A stretch of 64,000 nt of DNA from Fen-1273 sp963748405 (GTDB lineage: Bacteria > Bacteroidota > Ignavibacteria > UBA10030 > UBA6906), in contig CAVVIT010000011.1 in NCBI GenBank assembly GCA_963748405.1, positions 248,001 through 312,000 of the forward strand. The letters run 5' to 3'. Position numbers and translations under genes: made by a program. The notes under the pieces are model-generated. The model was given only the letters and a program-made list of their open reading frames with translations, had not been told where the DNA came from and did no database searches. Positions 1 to 8,822 of the stretch are shown here, one piece after another; position 1 is the stretch's first letter, and every line of letters begins with the position of its first letter.

Positions 1-845
1 CGCGTGGAAGCGCCGATGTGCGGCGACACCGAAACGCGGGGATGATTGATGAGGTCGAACTCCTCGGGGGTCGGAGGCTCATGCTCGAACACGTCCATGC
101 CAGCGTAAAGGACCCGGCGGCTGTTCAGCGCCGCGAGGAGGTCGGTCTCCACGACCACCCCGCCGCGCGCGCAGTTGATGAGGATCACCCCGTCCTTCAT
201 CTTGTCGAAATCCGCCTTCGCGATCACGGGCCCGCGGGCCTTCTCGAACGGGACGTGGAGCGTGATATAGTCCGAGACCCGGAGGAGCTCATCCTTGCTG
301 ACGAGCCTGACGTTCAGGTCGGTCGACGTCACCCAGGGGTCGTGGGCGACGACGTTCATCATGAGCCCGATCGCCCGGCGGGCGACCTCGCGGCCGATGT
401 TGCCGAGCCCGATGATGCCGAGCGTTTTCCCCGTGACTTCGATCCCCGCGCTGAACTCCTTCTTCGGCCATTCCTTCTTCCGCATCGTGATGTTGCTCAT
501 CGGCAGGAAGCGCCCAAGGGACATCAGGTGGGCGATCGTCAGCTCGGCGACCGAGATCGACGACGCCTTCGGCGTGTTGAGGACGGTGATCCCTTTCGCC
601 TTCGCGTACGCCACGTCGATGTTGTCGAGGCCGACCCCTCCGCGGGCGATGACCCGCAGGTGCGTCCCCGCGTCGATCACGTCCTTCGTGACTTTCGTCG
701 CCGAGCGGACGATGATGGCGTCGTACGAGCCGATTGCGGCCACCAGCTCGTCCGCTTTCAGTGTCTTCTCCGTCAGCTCGAACCCCGCCCTGAGCAGGAT
801 GTCCGCGCCGGTCCGTTCTATGCCGTCGGTGATGAGGATGCGCAT
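1..845 (-). CDS. serA: D-3-phosphoglycerate dehydrogenase, C-terminus cut by window edge
   Basis: Oxidises 3-phosphoglycerate to 3-phosphohydroxypyruvate with NAD, the first step of serine synthesis in the cytoplasm. I translated the minus strand from the ATG at 845-843; the frame is open to base 1, so about 281 residues are present and the end is missing. Visible signatures are the Rossmann motif GLGNIGREVARRA, the NCARGGVV segment holding the catalytic Arg, and HIGAST carrying the catalytic His near the window edge. An AGGAGG ribosome site directly follows the stop codon of the upstream aminotransferase (857), so the two are an operon and probably translationally coupled. Whether it has a C-terminal ACT domain cannot be seen. 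Other 2-hydroxyacid dehydrogenases are possible, but the N-terminal pattern and the neighbour favour SerA. Confidence 0.9.
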   Translation of the reverse strand, partial: MRILITDGIERTGADILLRAGFELTEKTLKADELVAAIGSYDAIIVRSATKVTKDVIDAGTHLRVIARGGVGLDNIDVAYAKAKGITVLNTPKASSISVAELTIAHLMSLGRFLPMSNITMRKKEWPKKEFSAGIEVTGKTLGIIGLGNIGREVARRAIGLMMNVVAHDPWVTSTDLNVRLVSKDELLRVSDYITLHVPFEKARGPVIAKADFDKMKDGVILINCARGGVVVETDLLAALNSRRVLYAGMDVFEHEPPTPEEFDLINHPRVSVSPHIGAST

Positions 846-856
846 GGTCGTTCCTC

Positions 857-1933
857 CTATTTCAGTGTCGGAAGGATTGTCTCGATGGCCCCGGTCACTT
901 CTTTGACGTCGGCGAGCGTCAGCTCCCCCATGTGGGCGATGCGGAACGTCTTTTCCTTCAGGTCGCCGTACCCGTTGGAGATCTGCATCCCCTGCTTTCC
1001 CAGCGCGTCGTTCAGCGCCTTCACGGAGAAACCGGTCGTGTTCGTGATCGTGGTGAGGGTGACGGAGGCGTGATGCTCTTCAGGGTACAGCGCGAAGTGC
1101 TTCTTTGCCCAGGCCCGCGTGTACTCGGCCATTTCCCTGTGCCGGGCGTACCGCTTCTCAAGCCCCTCGGCAAGGATCCGGTCGAGCTGGAAGTTCATCG
1201 CGAACATGTGGGAGAGGGAAGGGGTCGCGGAGTACTGGTGGTCTTTCGTCTCGACGTATTTATAGAGCTCGAGGAGGTCGAGGTACCATCCGCGGTATTT
1301 CACAAGCTTGCCGTGCTCGAGCGCGCGCTTGCTCACCGACGCGATCGCCATCCCGGGGGGAAGGGCCAGGGCCTTCTGCGTCGAGGTGATGCAGACGTCC
1401 ACGCCCAGGGCATCGACATCGATTTTCGTCCCCGCCATCGAGCTGACGGTGTCGAGAAGCCAGATGACGTCGGGGTATTTCTTCTTCACTTCCGCGATCT
1501 CCGCCACCGGGTTCATGATCCCCGTGCTCGTTTCGTTGTGCGTGACGGTCATGACGTCGTACTTCCCTGTCGACAGGTACTTGTCGACGACCTCCGCGGT
1601 CGTGGGGTGCCCCCACTCCGCTTCGTGCTTATCGGCGGCGACATTGTTCGCTTCCGCCATTTTGTACCACCGGTTGCCGAACGCGCCGACCGAAAAGACG
1701 ATCGCGCGTTTCGCCGTGAACGACCTGATCGAACCTTCCATCAGGCCGGACCCGGAGCTGGTCGAGAGCACGATCGGGTTCTCCGTGTACATCACCTTGC
1801 GCAGTTTTTCGCTGATTTCGCGCTGGAGGTTGGAGGCGTCCTTTGAACGGTGACCGATCATCGGCGTGGCCATCTTTGCAAGGACTTCGGGGGCGACTTC
1901 GGTCGGACCGGGGATGAAAAGTTTTTTGTGCAT
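857..1933 (-). CDS. Class V PLP aminotransferase (serine/phosphoserine or alanine-glyoxylate type)
   Basis: A 358-residue fold-type I aminotransferase that begins with the family motif FIPGPTEVAP. The PLP lysine lies in the TSTQKALALPPG segment, and the aspartate that contacts the PLP ring nitrogen is in LLDTVSSMAG. Its family (AGXT/serine-pyruvate aminotransferase) replaces classical SerC in some lineages. Being transcribed with serA, its likely role is conversion of 3-phosphohydroxypyruvate to phosphoserine with glutamate, although serine-glyoxylate or alanine-glyoxylate exchange cannot be excluded. The start at 1933 is preceded by GAGGT at a suitable distance. Class V members outside the SerC subfamily are hard to assign to one substrate from sequence alone. 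Confidence 0.88.
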   Translation of the reverse strand: MHKKLFIPGPTEVAPEVLAKMATPMIGHRSKDASNLQREISEKLRKVMYTENPIVLSTSSGSGLMEGSIRSFTAKRAIVFSVGAFGNRWYKMAEANNVAADKHEAEWGHPTTAEVVDKYLSTGKYDVMTVTHNETSTGIMNPVAEIAEVKKKYPDVIWLLDTVSSMAGTKIDVDALGVDVCITSTQKALALPPGMAIASVSKRALEHGKLVKYRGWYLDLLELYKYVETKDHQYSATPSLSHMFAMNFQLDRILAEGLEKRYARHREMAEYTRAWAKKHFALYPEEHHASVTLTTITNTTGFSVKALNDALGKQGMQISNGYGDLKEKTFRIAHMGELTLADVKEVTGAIETILPTLK

Positions 1934-2463
1934 GGTGACCTCGTGAAAATGAAGTGAGGGAGGGTTTCTGAAAGGAACTGGGGCGTTGCAGAGAGTGCTG
2001 ATTGACGATCTGTAATAAAGTCAGGAATTTCCGTTTGAAAAGCAATGCGCCCGCCCCGGATGCCCGTCGCGCGGGGAGGTGGAACCGCGGCGTGGAAGTG
2101 CGCGTGCGTGGTAACGAAATCGTAACACTGGCCGCTTGCATTTTTAAATCCTGCGTTGTATGTTCTCACACCGCTCGTTCAAGTAAGCAATCTCGCCCCG
2201 ACTGCGGCCGGCATTCATTCCGCACTGCACTTCCCGGGGACTTTTTCACTGTTGTCGCACATCGTCACTCATCCGTTCTCTTCTCGCGGTGTTTCCATAT
2301 TCAAACCTCGCACGGGGAGGTCTGCGTCACCCGGCGGGGCGTCCGGGCTGTACCGTTTCGTTTCTCCGGGTCAGGGGAGAGGTGCGGGCACAGCACGCAG
2401 GAAGCGGGGGATCTCCAGCAATACCAATAATCCAGGAACGTACAGTCACAGAAGGAGGAGCAC
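1934..2463. other. 530-bp intergenic region between divergent genes
   Basis: Separates the minus-strand serine operon from the plus-strand TonB-dependent receptor gene. I see no convincing gene in it. The right end holds the strong ribosome site AAGGAGGAGC just before the ATG at 2464. A sigma70-like promoter candidate for the receptor lies at 2136-2164, which would give a leader of nearly 300 bases. No convincing minus-strand promoter hexamers stood out. Confidence 0.5.
2136..2164 (+). promoter_or_regulatory. Candidate sigma70-type promoter for the TonB-dependent receptor
   Basis: TTGCAT, a 17-base spacer and TATGTT. The same -35 hexamer with a 17-base spacer occurs at 8679, before the cyclase gene. 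The match is moderate and the resulting leader is long. Confidence 0.3.
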
Positions 2464-5400
2464 ATGATTCCTACAATTACAAGGTTGAAGATGGCCGTTG
2501 CGATCGCCTGCATGATCGCCGGAACGTCTTCGCTGTTCGCGCAGGGCATCACGACCGGCGCCATCGGCGGTCTGGTGCTGAGCACCGCCGGCGAAGCGCT
2601 GCCGGGGGCGACCGTCACCGCGACGCACGTCGCCAGCGGGACGACCTACGGCACAAGCTCGCGTGAAAACGGCCGCTACGTGATCCCCAACGTCCGCGTC
2701 GGGGGCCCGTATACGGTCACCGTCTCCCTCGTCGGGCGCAAGAAGGTCTCCCACGAGAACGTCTTCACGATCGTTTCCCAGACGACCGAGGTGAACTTCG
2801 TGATGGCGGAAGAATCCATCCAGACCGCCGAGCTCGTCGTCACGGGCGAACGGCAGTCGGTCATGAATCCTTCGCGGACGGGCGCCGCGACGAACATCGA
2901 CAAGGCGACGTTTGCCCTCCTGCCCACAATTTCCGGCAAGTTCCAGGACTTCGTCCGCCTGACCCCTGAATCGCGCGCCAACACGAGCTACGGCGGCGAT
3001 TCGTACATCGGCCAGGACAGCCGGTACAACAACACTACGGTCGACGGCGCGTATTTCAACAATTCCTTCGGCCTCCAGGGCCAGGTGGGGGAGCGCACCG
3101 GCGTCGCACCGATCTCGCTGGACGCCATCGAGCAGGTGCAGGTGAACATTGCCCCCTTCGACGTGCGCCAGGGGAACTTCGTCGGCGCGGCGATGAACGC
3201 CGTGACGAAGAGCGGCACGAACACCTTCTCCGGCACGCTGATGTACGACAAGCGCAACCAGGACATGGTGGGAACGCGCGCGTACGATTATACGTACAAC
3301 CCCGGGACGTTCGACTACAACAAGTTCACGTTCAGCCTGGGCGGACCGATCATCAAGGACAGGCTGTTCTTCTTCGTCAACTACGAGGGAGACAAGACCC
3401 AGCAGCCGGGAACGACCTATACCGCGAACACCGGGGGGCAGGCGGCGACCGGGAACACGACAAGGGTTCTCGCGAGCGATCTCGACGCTCTGTCGACGTT
3501 CCTGACGACGAAGTTCGGGTACAATCCGGGCCCCTACCAGGGATACAACTTCAACACGCCCGGAAAACGGTATCTCGCCAAGCTCGACTTCAACCTGGAC
3601 GAGAGCAACAAGATCTCCGTCCGTTACAACCGCCTGGATTCGAAGACCGACGTCCTCCTGTCGAATTCGAATTCGCTCGGTTTCGGCACCCGCCGCAGCA
3701 ACAACTTCGGCCTGAACTTCTCGGGATCGAACTACACGATCGACGAGAACGACTATTCGGTCGTCGGCGAATGGAACTCCATCCTCTCCAGCAACATGTA
3801 CAACAACCTCATCGTCGGCTACAGCTACAGCGATGAGAGCCGCGGCGACGTCGGGCAGCTCTTCCCCTTCGTCGACATCCTGAACGCCGGCGCCGTCTAC
3901 ACGTCGTTCGGTTCGGAACCCTTCACGCCGAACAACGAGCTCCGGTATTCGAGCTGGCAGGTGCAGGACAATTTCACGTATGACCTCGGCATCGGCCACG
4001 TGCTCACCTTCGGCGTCACGGGCGAGAAGTACCACTCGGAGAACGTGTTCTTCCCCGGCAAGCAGAGCGTGTACGTGTACAACTCGCTGGCGGATTTCTA
4101 CACGGATGCGAACGCCTATCTCAACCACACGGCGTCCACCGTTTCCCCGCGCGAGTTCCAGGTCCGGTACAACAACATCCCGGGGCAGGTCAAGCCGCTC
4201 CAGCCCCTCGATGTGTACACCTGGGGCGCTTACGCCCAGGATGAATTCCAGGTCACGAGAGACCTGAAAGTGACCGGCGGCGTCAGGATCGACGTCCCCA
4301 GCTTCGGGAACACCGGTTTCGACAACCCGAACGCCGACGCACTGACCTTCATGGATGAGAACGGCAACCCCGTGCAGTACAACAGCGCGAAGCTCCCCTC
4401 CGCGAAGGCCCTCTTCTCGCCCCGGCTGGGGTTCAACTATGACGTCTTCGGCGACCGCACCACGCAGCTGCGCGGCGGAACCGGCATCTTCACCGGCAAG
4501 CCGGCGTACGTCTGGATTTCGAATCAGATCGGCAACACGGGCGTGCTGACGGGATTCCTCCAGGTGACCGACACGACGGCCCTGAAGAACTACCACTTCA
4601 ACCCGAACCCCGACGCGTACAAGCCGACGAACGTGACCGGCGCGCCGGCCTCGACGTACGAGCTCGCGCTCACTGATCCGAACTACAAGTTCCCGCAGCA
4701 GTGGCGCACCGACATCGCGGTGGACCAGGCGCTGCCGCTCGGCCTTGTCGGCACCGTGGAATTCATCTACGGCCGCGAGATCAACGGTGAGTACTACATC
4801 AACGCGAACCAGTCGGCGCCCAACACCGCGTTCAGCGGCCCCGACAACCGGCCGCGCTGGACGGTGTCGAACAGGATCAACGCGAACGTTCAGGACGCGA
4901 CGGTGATCAAGAACGAAAACACGGGATACAACTACAGCATCTCGGCGTCGATCGAGCGCCCGCTCCTGGCGGGCATCTACGGAAAACTCGGCTACAACTA
5001 CGCGGTGGCGATGAACACCGTCGATCCGGGTTCGATCGCGTTCGGCTCGTGGAGTGCCAACCAGGTCCCCGGGAACCCGAATAACGCCCCGGTCGGATAC
5101 AGCCAGACCTCCCCCGGCAACAGGTTCTTCGGTTCGCTGTCGTACACATCGAACGGAGGAACCACGCTCTCCCTCTTCTTCGACATGTTCACCTACGGCA
5201 ACGGGAGCTACACGGTCTCCGGCGATCTCAACGGCGACGGCAACTCCAGCAACGACCTGATCTACATCCCCCGCAACACGTCGGAGATGAACTTCGTGCA
5301 GAACACGCAGTCCGGCGTCACCGTCACCCCCACCCAGCAGGCGGCCGCGTGGGACGCGTACATCAACCAGGATCCCTACCTGAGCAAGCACCGCGGCTCG

Positions 5401-5751
5401 TACGCCGAACGCAATGCGGCGTTCCTCCCGATGGTGGCACGCCTCGACATGAGCATCATCCAGGCGATCAGGTGGGAGGCGATGGACAAGAACCAGACCA
5501 TCGAACTCCGGCTCGATATCCTGAACATCGGCAACCTCTTCGACAGGAAGATCGGACAGGGGAGCCACTTCGTCAACCTGCAGCCGCTGATCGTCCCCAC
5601 GGCCGCGGAAGGCGGCGTCGTCAATGCGCTGGGCCAGCCCCAGTACAAGATGCGCGTCGTCAACGGAAGCCTCATGAGCCACTCGTTCGAATACAACTCG
5701 ACGCTGGCGGACGTGTACAGCTTCCAGTTCGGGGTCAAGTACTACTTCTGA
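2464..5751 (+). CDS. TonB-dependent receptor with carboxypeptidase-regulatory N-domain
   Basis: A 1095-residue outer-membrane receptor. Residues 1-26 are a signal peptide ending LFA before Gln27. Residues of about 28-115 form a carboxypeptidase-regulatory-like beta-sandwich (AIGGLVLSTAGEALPGATV, SSRENGRYVIPNV). A plug domain follows at about 125-260, with ELVVTGERQSV and the plug end AMNAVTKSGTNTFSG. The rest is a large beta-barrel ending in FGVKYYF with a C-terminal Phe, as expected for Bam-assembled barrels. Its layout resembles the Oar/SusC-like receptors of Bacteroidota. No SusD-type lipoprotein lies next to it, so the ligand is unknown. The gene has a strong ribosome site and stands alone before a terminator at 5772. 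Confidence 0.93.
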   Translation: MIPTITRLKMAVAIACMIAGTSSLFAQGITTGAIGGLVLSTAGEALPGATVTATHVASGTTYGTSSRENGRYVIPNVRVGGPYTVTVSLVGRKKVSHENVFTIVSQTTEVNFVMAEESIQTAELVVTGERQSVMNPSRTGAATNIDKATFALLPTISGKFQDFVRLTPESRANTSYGGDSYIGQDSRYNNTTVDGAYFNNSFGLQGQVGERTGVAPISLDAIEQVQVNIAPFDVRQGNFVGAAMNAVTKSGTNTFSGTLMYDKRNQDMVGTRAYDYTYNPGTFDYNKFTFSLGGPIIKDRLFFFVNYEGDKTQQPGTTYTANTGGQAATGNTTRVLASDLDALSTFLTTKFGYNPGPYQGYNFNTPGKRYLAKLDFNLDESNKISVRYNRLDSKTDVLLSNSNSLGFGTRRSNNFGLNFSGSNYTIDENDYSVVGEWNSILSSNMYNNLIVGYSYSDESRGDVGQLFPFVDILNAGAVYTSFGSEPFTPNNELRYSSWQVQDNFTYDLGIGHVLTFGVTGEKYHSENVFFPGKQSVYVYNSLADFYTDANAYLNHTASTVSPREFQVRYNNIPGQVKPLQPLDVYTWGAYAQDEFQVTRDLKVTGGVRIDVPSFGNTGFDNPNADALTFMDENGNPVQYNSAKLPSAKALFSPRLGFNYDVFGDRTTQLRGGTGIFTGKPAYVWISNQIGNTGVLTGFLQVTDTTALKNYHFNPNPDAYKPTNVTGAPASTYELALTDPNYKFPQQWRTDIAVDQALPLGLVGTVEFIYGREINGEYYINANQSAPNTAFSGPDNRPRWTVSNRINANVQDATVIKNENTGYNYSISASIERPLLAGIYGKLGYNYAVAMNTVDPGSIAFGSWSANQVPGNPNNAPVGYSQTSPGNRFFGSLSYTSNGGTTLSLFFDMFTYGNGSYTVSGDLNGDGNSSNDLIYIPRNTSEMNFVQNTQSGVTVTPTQQAAAWDAYINQDPYLSKHRGSYAERNAAFLPMVARLDMSIIQAIRWEAMDKNQTIELRLDILNIGNLFDRKIGQGSHFVNLQPLIVPTAAEGGVVNALGQPQYKMRVVNGSLMSHSFEYNSTLADVYSFQFGVKYYF

Positions 5752-5771
5752 TCCGGCGGAATTCGCCGCGG

Positions 5772-5807
5772 GGCCGCCTCCGGGAAACCGGGGGCGGCCT
5801 TTTTTTT
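5772..5807 (+). terminator. Rho-independent terminator
   Basis: A 12-base-pair GC-rich stem (one G-T wobble) closed by a GAAA tetraloop and followed by eight T residues at 5800-5807. It sits 20 bases after the receptor stop codon. There is no T-run on the other side, so it works only for the plus strand. Confidence 0.93.
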
Positions 5808-5851
5808 GACGGGGGTGAACGGAGGAGTGTGCGCGGGCTCCCGAGCGTGCG

Positions 5852-8149
5852 CTATCCCTGCGGGGGGGCCTCGCGCGGGACGGGGGGTTTTGCCGCCGCG
5901 GCACGGATGCGCGAGCGGAGGATGGTCTGCTGGCTGTCCGGCCTCTCCGCTGCGGCGGGCTCGGGGCGCGTGTAGCCGCCGTCCGGGCCGAGGATGCGCG
6001 CCCGGCTCCTGTCGGCAAGCGCGGTGACGAGGACTTCCTTCATGATCGTCGACGTGAGCGCCGGGTCCTCGACCGGGAAGACGAGCTCGACCCGGTGGTC
6101 CAGGTTCCGTCCCATCAGGTCGGCGCTTCCCAGGAAAACCTCGGGTGCTCCTCCGTTGCCGAAGTAGAAAACCCGGCTGTGTTCCAGGAACCTCCCCACG
6201 ATGCTGATGACCCGGACGTTGTCGCTCACCCCCTTCATTCCGGGCCTGAGGCAGCAGATGCCCCGGATGATGAGGTCGATGCTCACCCCCGCACGCGATG
6301 CCTCGTACAGTTTCTCGATCATCGCGGTGTCCGTCAGCGAGTTCATCTTGAAGACGAGCTGGGCCGTCCGTCCCGCCTTCGCATGGCCGATTTCCCTGTC
6401 GATGAGCGCGGTGAGCCGGTCCCGGAGGTTCACCGGGGCAACGGCGAGCTTCTTGTACGTGTCCCTGTTGGAATACCCGGTGAGGAAGTTGAACACCTCG
6501 ACCGCGTCGGCGGTGATGTCCTCCCGGCAGGTGAAGAGGCTCATGTCCGTGTAGATCCTGGCGGTGACGGGATTGTAATTTCCGGTCCCGAGGTGCACGT
6601 ACCGCCGGATCGCATCCTGCTCCCGCCGGACGACGAGCGCCATCTTCGCGTGCGTCTTCAGCCCGACAAGGCCGTACACGACGTGGATCCCCGCCCGCTC
6701 GAGCTGTTTCGCCCAGCCGATGTTGTTCTCCTCGTCGAACCGCGCTTTGAGCTCCACGAGCACCGCCACCTGCTTCCCGTTTTCCGCGGCCTCGATGAAC
6801 AGCGGCACCAGGGGGGATTCCTTGCCGATCCTGTAGAGCGTCTGCTTGATCGCCAGGACGTTCGGGTCCCTGGCCGCCGAGCGGATGAACTGGACGACGG
6901 GCGCGAAGGAGTCGTACGGGTGGTGGAGAATGATGTCGCGGCGGCGGATGGCGGCGAAGAAGTCCTCCCCTTCCTCCTCACCCGCGGGGGAGGAGGGATG
7001 GAACGGGAGGTCCTTCAGATCGGGGCGCGGGACCTTCATGAGGACGGCAAGGTGGCTCAGCCCGAGCGGCGGCCGGAGCCTGTACACTTCGTTGGGGGTC
7101 ACTTCGAGGTTCTCGACGAGGATGTCCTTGATCCGGTCGGGCATCGTATCCTGCACACCCACCCGCACGACGGAACCGAACCGGCGCTGGCGGATCGACT
7201 CCTCGATCGAACGGATCAGGTCTTCCGCCTCATCCTCCTGGATCTCGATGTCGGCATTCCGCGTGACGCGGAACGCATACGACTCGATCACATCCATGCC
7301 GGGGAAGAGCATCCCCAGGTTCGCGGAAATGACGTCTTCCAGCCAGACGAAACGGAACCCCGTGCCGCCGGTTCCGGGAATCTGGACGAGCCGGGAGAGG
7401 ACGTCGGGGACCTTGACGCGCGCGAACCGTTCCACCCCCTCCGGTGTCCGGACGACGACGGCAAGGCTCAGGCTCAGGTTGGAAATGTACGGGAACGGGT
7501 GCCCCGGATCGAACGCGAGCGGTGTCAGGACGGGGTAGATTTCCCGTGCGAACAGGTCCGCCACCGCCGCACGCTCCTCCGGCTTCAGCTCCGGCATCGT
7601 CAGAAGGGCGATGCCCGCCGCGGCGAGCGCGGGGTGCAGGTCGTCCCGGAAGCACGACGCCATGTCCCTGATCATCCGCTCGACCCGTTCGTGGACCGCC
7701 TGCAGCTGCTGGAGCGGCGTCCTCCCGTCGGGAGAAACTTCGGAAACGTCCGCGAGGACCTGTTCCCGGATCGCCGCCACGCGGATCATGAAGAATTCGT
7801 CGAGGTTCGAGCTCACGATAGACAGGAATTTCACCCGTTCCAGGAGAGGGTGTCTCCTGTCGCGCGCTTCCTCGAGGACGCGCTCGTTGAATTCGAGCCA
7901 GCTCAGTTCACGGTTGATGTAGAGGCTCGGATCGAGCACGCCGGGCTTGGCACGCCTTCCGACGTCGGCCGAGGCGGTGATCTTCCCCTTCTTCCTGATC
8001 CTGCTCACGCGGGTGCGTCCGGCGGGCGTTTCGGCCTTTCCGGGCGGCCCCGGGGAAGGATCTCCCTCGGGTTTCTTTCGCGAAGCGCCGGGAGTCCCGG
8101 CGATGTCCTGTGCGTCGGCGGTCATGGCAGTGGCAGGGAAAAACATCAC
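5852..8149 (-). CDS. ppk1: Polyphosphate kinase 1
   Basis: Reversibly polymerises the terminal phosphate of ATP into polyphosphate. The 765-residue protein has the PPK1 domain order: N-domain (YINRELSWLEFNERVLEEA at about 77-95), head domain, and two phospholipase-D-like catalytic halves. The autophosphorylated histidine is H500 in GLKTHAKM and the second active-site histidine is H657 in FLEHSRVF. Their spacing of 157 residues equals that of the E. coli enzyme (H435 and H592). The first ~70 residues are a Lys/Pro/Gly-rich extension that looks disordered. A start at the internal Met near residue 9 is possible. The gene is divergent from the STAS gene and appears monocistronic. Confidence 0.95.
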   Translation of the reverse strand: MMFFPATAMTADAQDIAGTPGASRKKPEGDPSPGPPGKAETPAGRTRVSRIRKKGKITASADVGRRAKPGVLDPSLYINRELSWLEFNERVLEEARDRRHPLLERVKFLSIVSSNLDEFFMIRVAAIREQVLADVSEVSPDGRTPLQQLQAVHERVERMIRDMASCFRDDLHPALAAAGIALLTMPELKPEERAAVADLFAREIYPVLTPLAFDPGHPFPYISNLSLSLAVVVRTPEGVERFARVKVPDVLSRLVQIPGTGGTGFRFVWLEDVISANLGMLFPGMDVIESYAFRVTRNADIEIQEDEAEDLIRSIEESIRQRRFGSVVRVGVQDTMPDRIKDILVENLEVTPNEVYRLRPPLGLSHLAVLMKVPRPDLKDLPFHPSSPAGEEEGEDFFAAIRRRDIILHHPYDSFAPVVQFIRSAARDPNVLAIKQTLYRIGKESPLVPLFIEAAENGKQVAVLVELKARFDEENNIGWAKQLERAGIHVVYGLVGLKTHAKMALVVRREQDAIRRYVHLGTGNYNPVTARIYTDMSLFTCREDITADAVEVFNFLTGYSNRDTYKKLAVAPVNLRDRLTALIDREIGHAKAGRTAQLVFKMNSLTDTAMIEKLYEASRAGVSIDLIIRGICCLRPGMKGVSDNVRVISIVGRFLEHSRVFYFGNGGAPEVFLGSADLMGRNLDHRVELVFPVEDPALTSTIMKEVLVTALADRSRARILGPDGGYTRPEPAAAERPDSQQTILRSRIRAAAAKPPVPREAPPQG

Positions 8150-8206
8150 ACTAACTAGGAAAGATCGGCCTGAAATTCAAGTTACGAAATTGTGAACGGC
8201 GTTTTC

Positions 8207-8235
8207 TTGACAATCGGGGGGATTCATAGTACTTT
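8207..8235 (+). promoter_or_regulatory. Candidate promoter of the STAS gene
   Basis: A perfect TTGACA at 8207-8212, a 17-base spacer and a poor -10 TACTTT followed by G. It lies about 32 bases before the STAS start codon in the divergent region with ppk1. The -10 also resembles the TAnnTTTG element of Bacteroidota but is one base short. Confidence 0.45.
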
Positions 8236-8266
8236 GCGGCACATTCCACACTGAGCAGGAGCTGAC

Positions 8267-8608
8267 ATGGGGATCAGGACAAGCACACTCGACAACGGCA
8301 TCGGTCTCATCGAGGCGAAGGGTTCCCTTGTGGGAGGAGACGAGACGCTCGAGCTGCGGCAGTCGGTTGCCGGTTTTCTGGAGCGGGAATATGACAAGCT
8401 GCTGATCGACCTCGGCGGCGTCACCTACATCAACAGCACGGCGATCGGCGTTCTTGTGTCCGCTCACGCGAGCTATGCGAGGAAAGGGTGGCGCATCAAG
8501 CTGTGCGGGATGAACAAGAACATCACGAATATCTTCGTCATTACGAAGCTGACCCTCGTGTTCGACGTGTACGACACGCGGGACGAGGCGGTCAAGAGCT
8601 TCGCGTAA
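8267..8608 (+). CDS. STAS-domain anti-sigma factor antagonist
   Basis: A 113-residue single STAS domain of the SpoIIAA/RsbV type. These proteins bind an anti-sigma-factor kinase when unphosphorylated and release the sigma factor. The phosphorylatable serine is probably S57 in the strand-helix junction VTYINSTAIGVL, where family members usually have DSxGxG. AGGAG lies upstream of the ATG. No serine kinase or sigma factor gene lies in the window, so the partner is elsewhere. Coupling to the adjacent cyclase is possible but not shown. Confidence 0.88.
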   Translation: MGIRTSTLDNGIGLIEAKGSLVGGDETLELRQSVAGFLEREYDKLLIDLGGVTYINSTAIGVLVSAHASYARKGWRIKLCGMNKNITNIFVITKLTLVFDVYDTRDEAVKSFA

Positions 8609-8646
8609 CCTTCCGACCCTCTTCAAGCCGGACGACGGCCCGGGCT

Positions 8647-8665
8647 CTCCCCTCCGGGAGGGGAG
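8647..8665 (+). other. GC-rich hairpin after the STAS gene
   Basis: A perfect 8-base-pair stem (CTCCCCTC paired with GAGGGGAG) with a 3-base loop, 40 bases after the STAS stop. It has no T-run, so it may be a weak terminator or an mRNA-stabilising stem. Confidence 0.35.
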
Positions 8666-8678
8666 GCGGCGGGGATGC

Positions 8679-8707
8679 TTGCATCTGAACCCCTCGGACG
8701 ATATATT
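8679..8707 (+). promoter_or_regulatory. Candidate promoter of the cyclase gene
   Basis: TTGCAT, a 17-base spacer and TATATT (five of six bases match the -10 consensus). It lies about 115 bases before the proposed cyclase start. Confidence 0.5.
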
Positions 8708-8822
8708 GTGACCGTTGTAGTGTACGCCGGCTGCCGCCACCTCCCCCGGGACATTGATCAGGAGCGACGCCGGGACTGTCGGACCGGGAGGCCGCAGTGA
8801 CAGTCCTGCTCCTCACAACGGG

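Noticed and set aside
2127..2142. Sigma54-like TGGC...TTGCA before the receptor gene
   Set aside because: The distance between GG and GC is six bases instead of ten, so it cannot be a -24/-12 promoter.
2446..6018. Open frame of 1190 codons on the minus strand across the receptor gene
   Set aside because: It is antisense to a clear TonB-dependent receptor, is Arg/Val/Asp-rich without domains, and arises from high GC content. No ribosome site fits.
6095..8158. Open frame of 687 codons on the plus strand across ppk1
   Set aside because: Low-complexity antisense frame; the minus strand encodes an intact polyphosphate kinase with both catalytic histidines.
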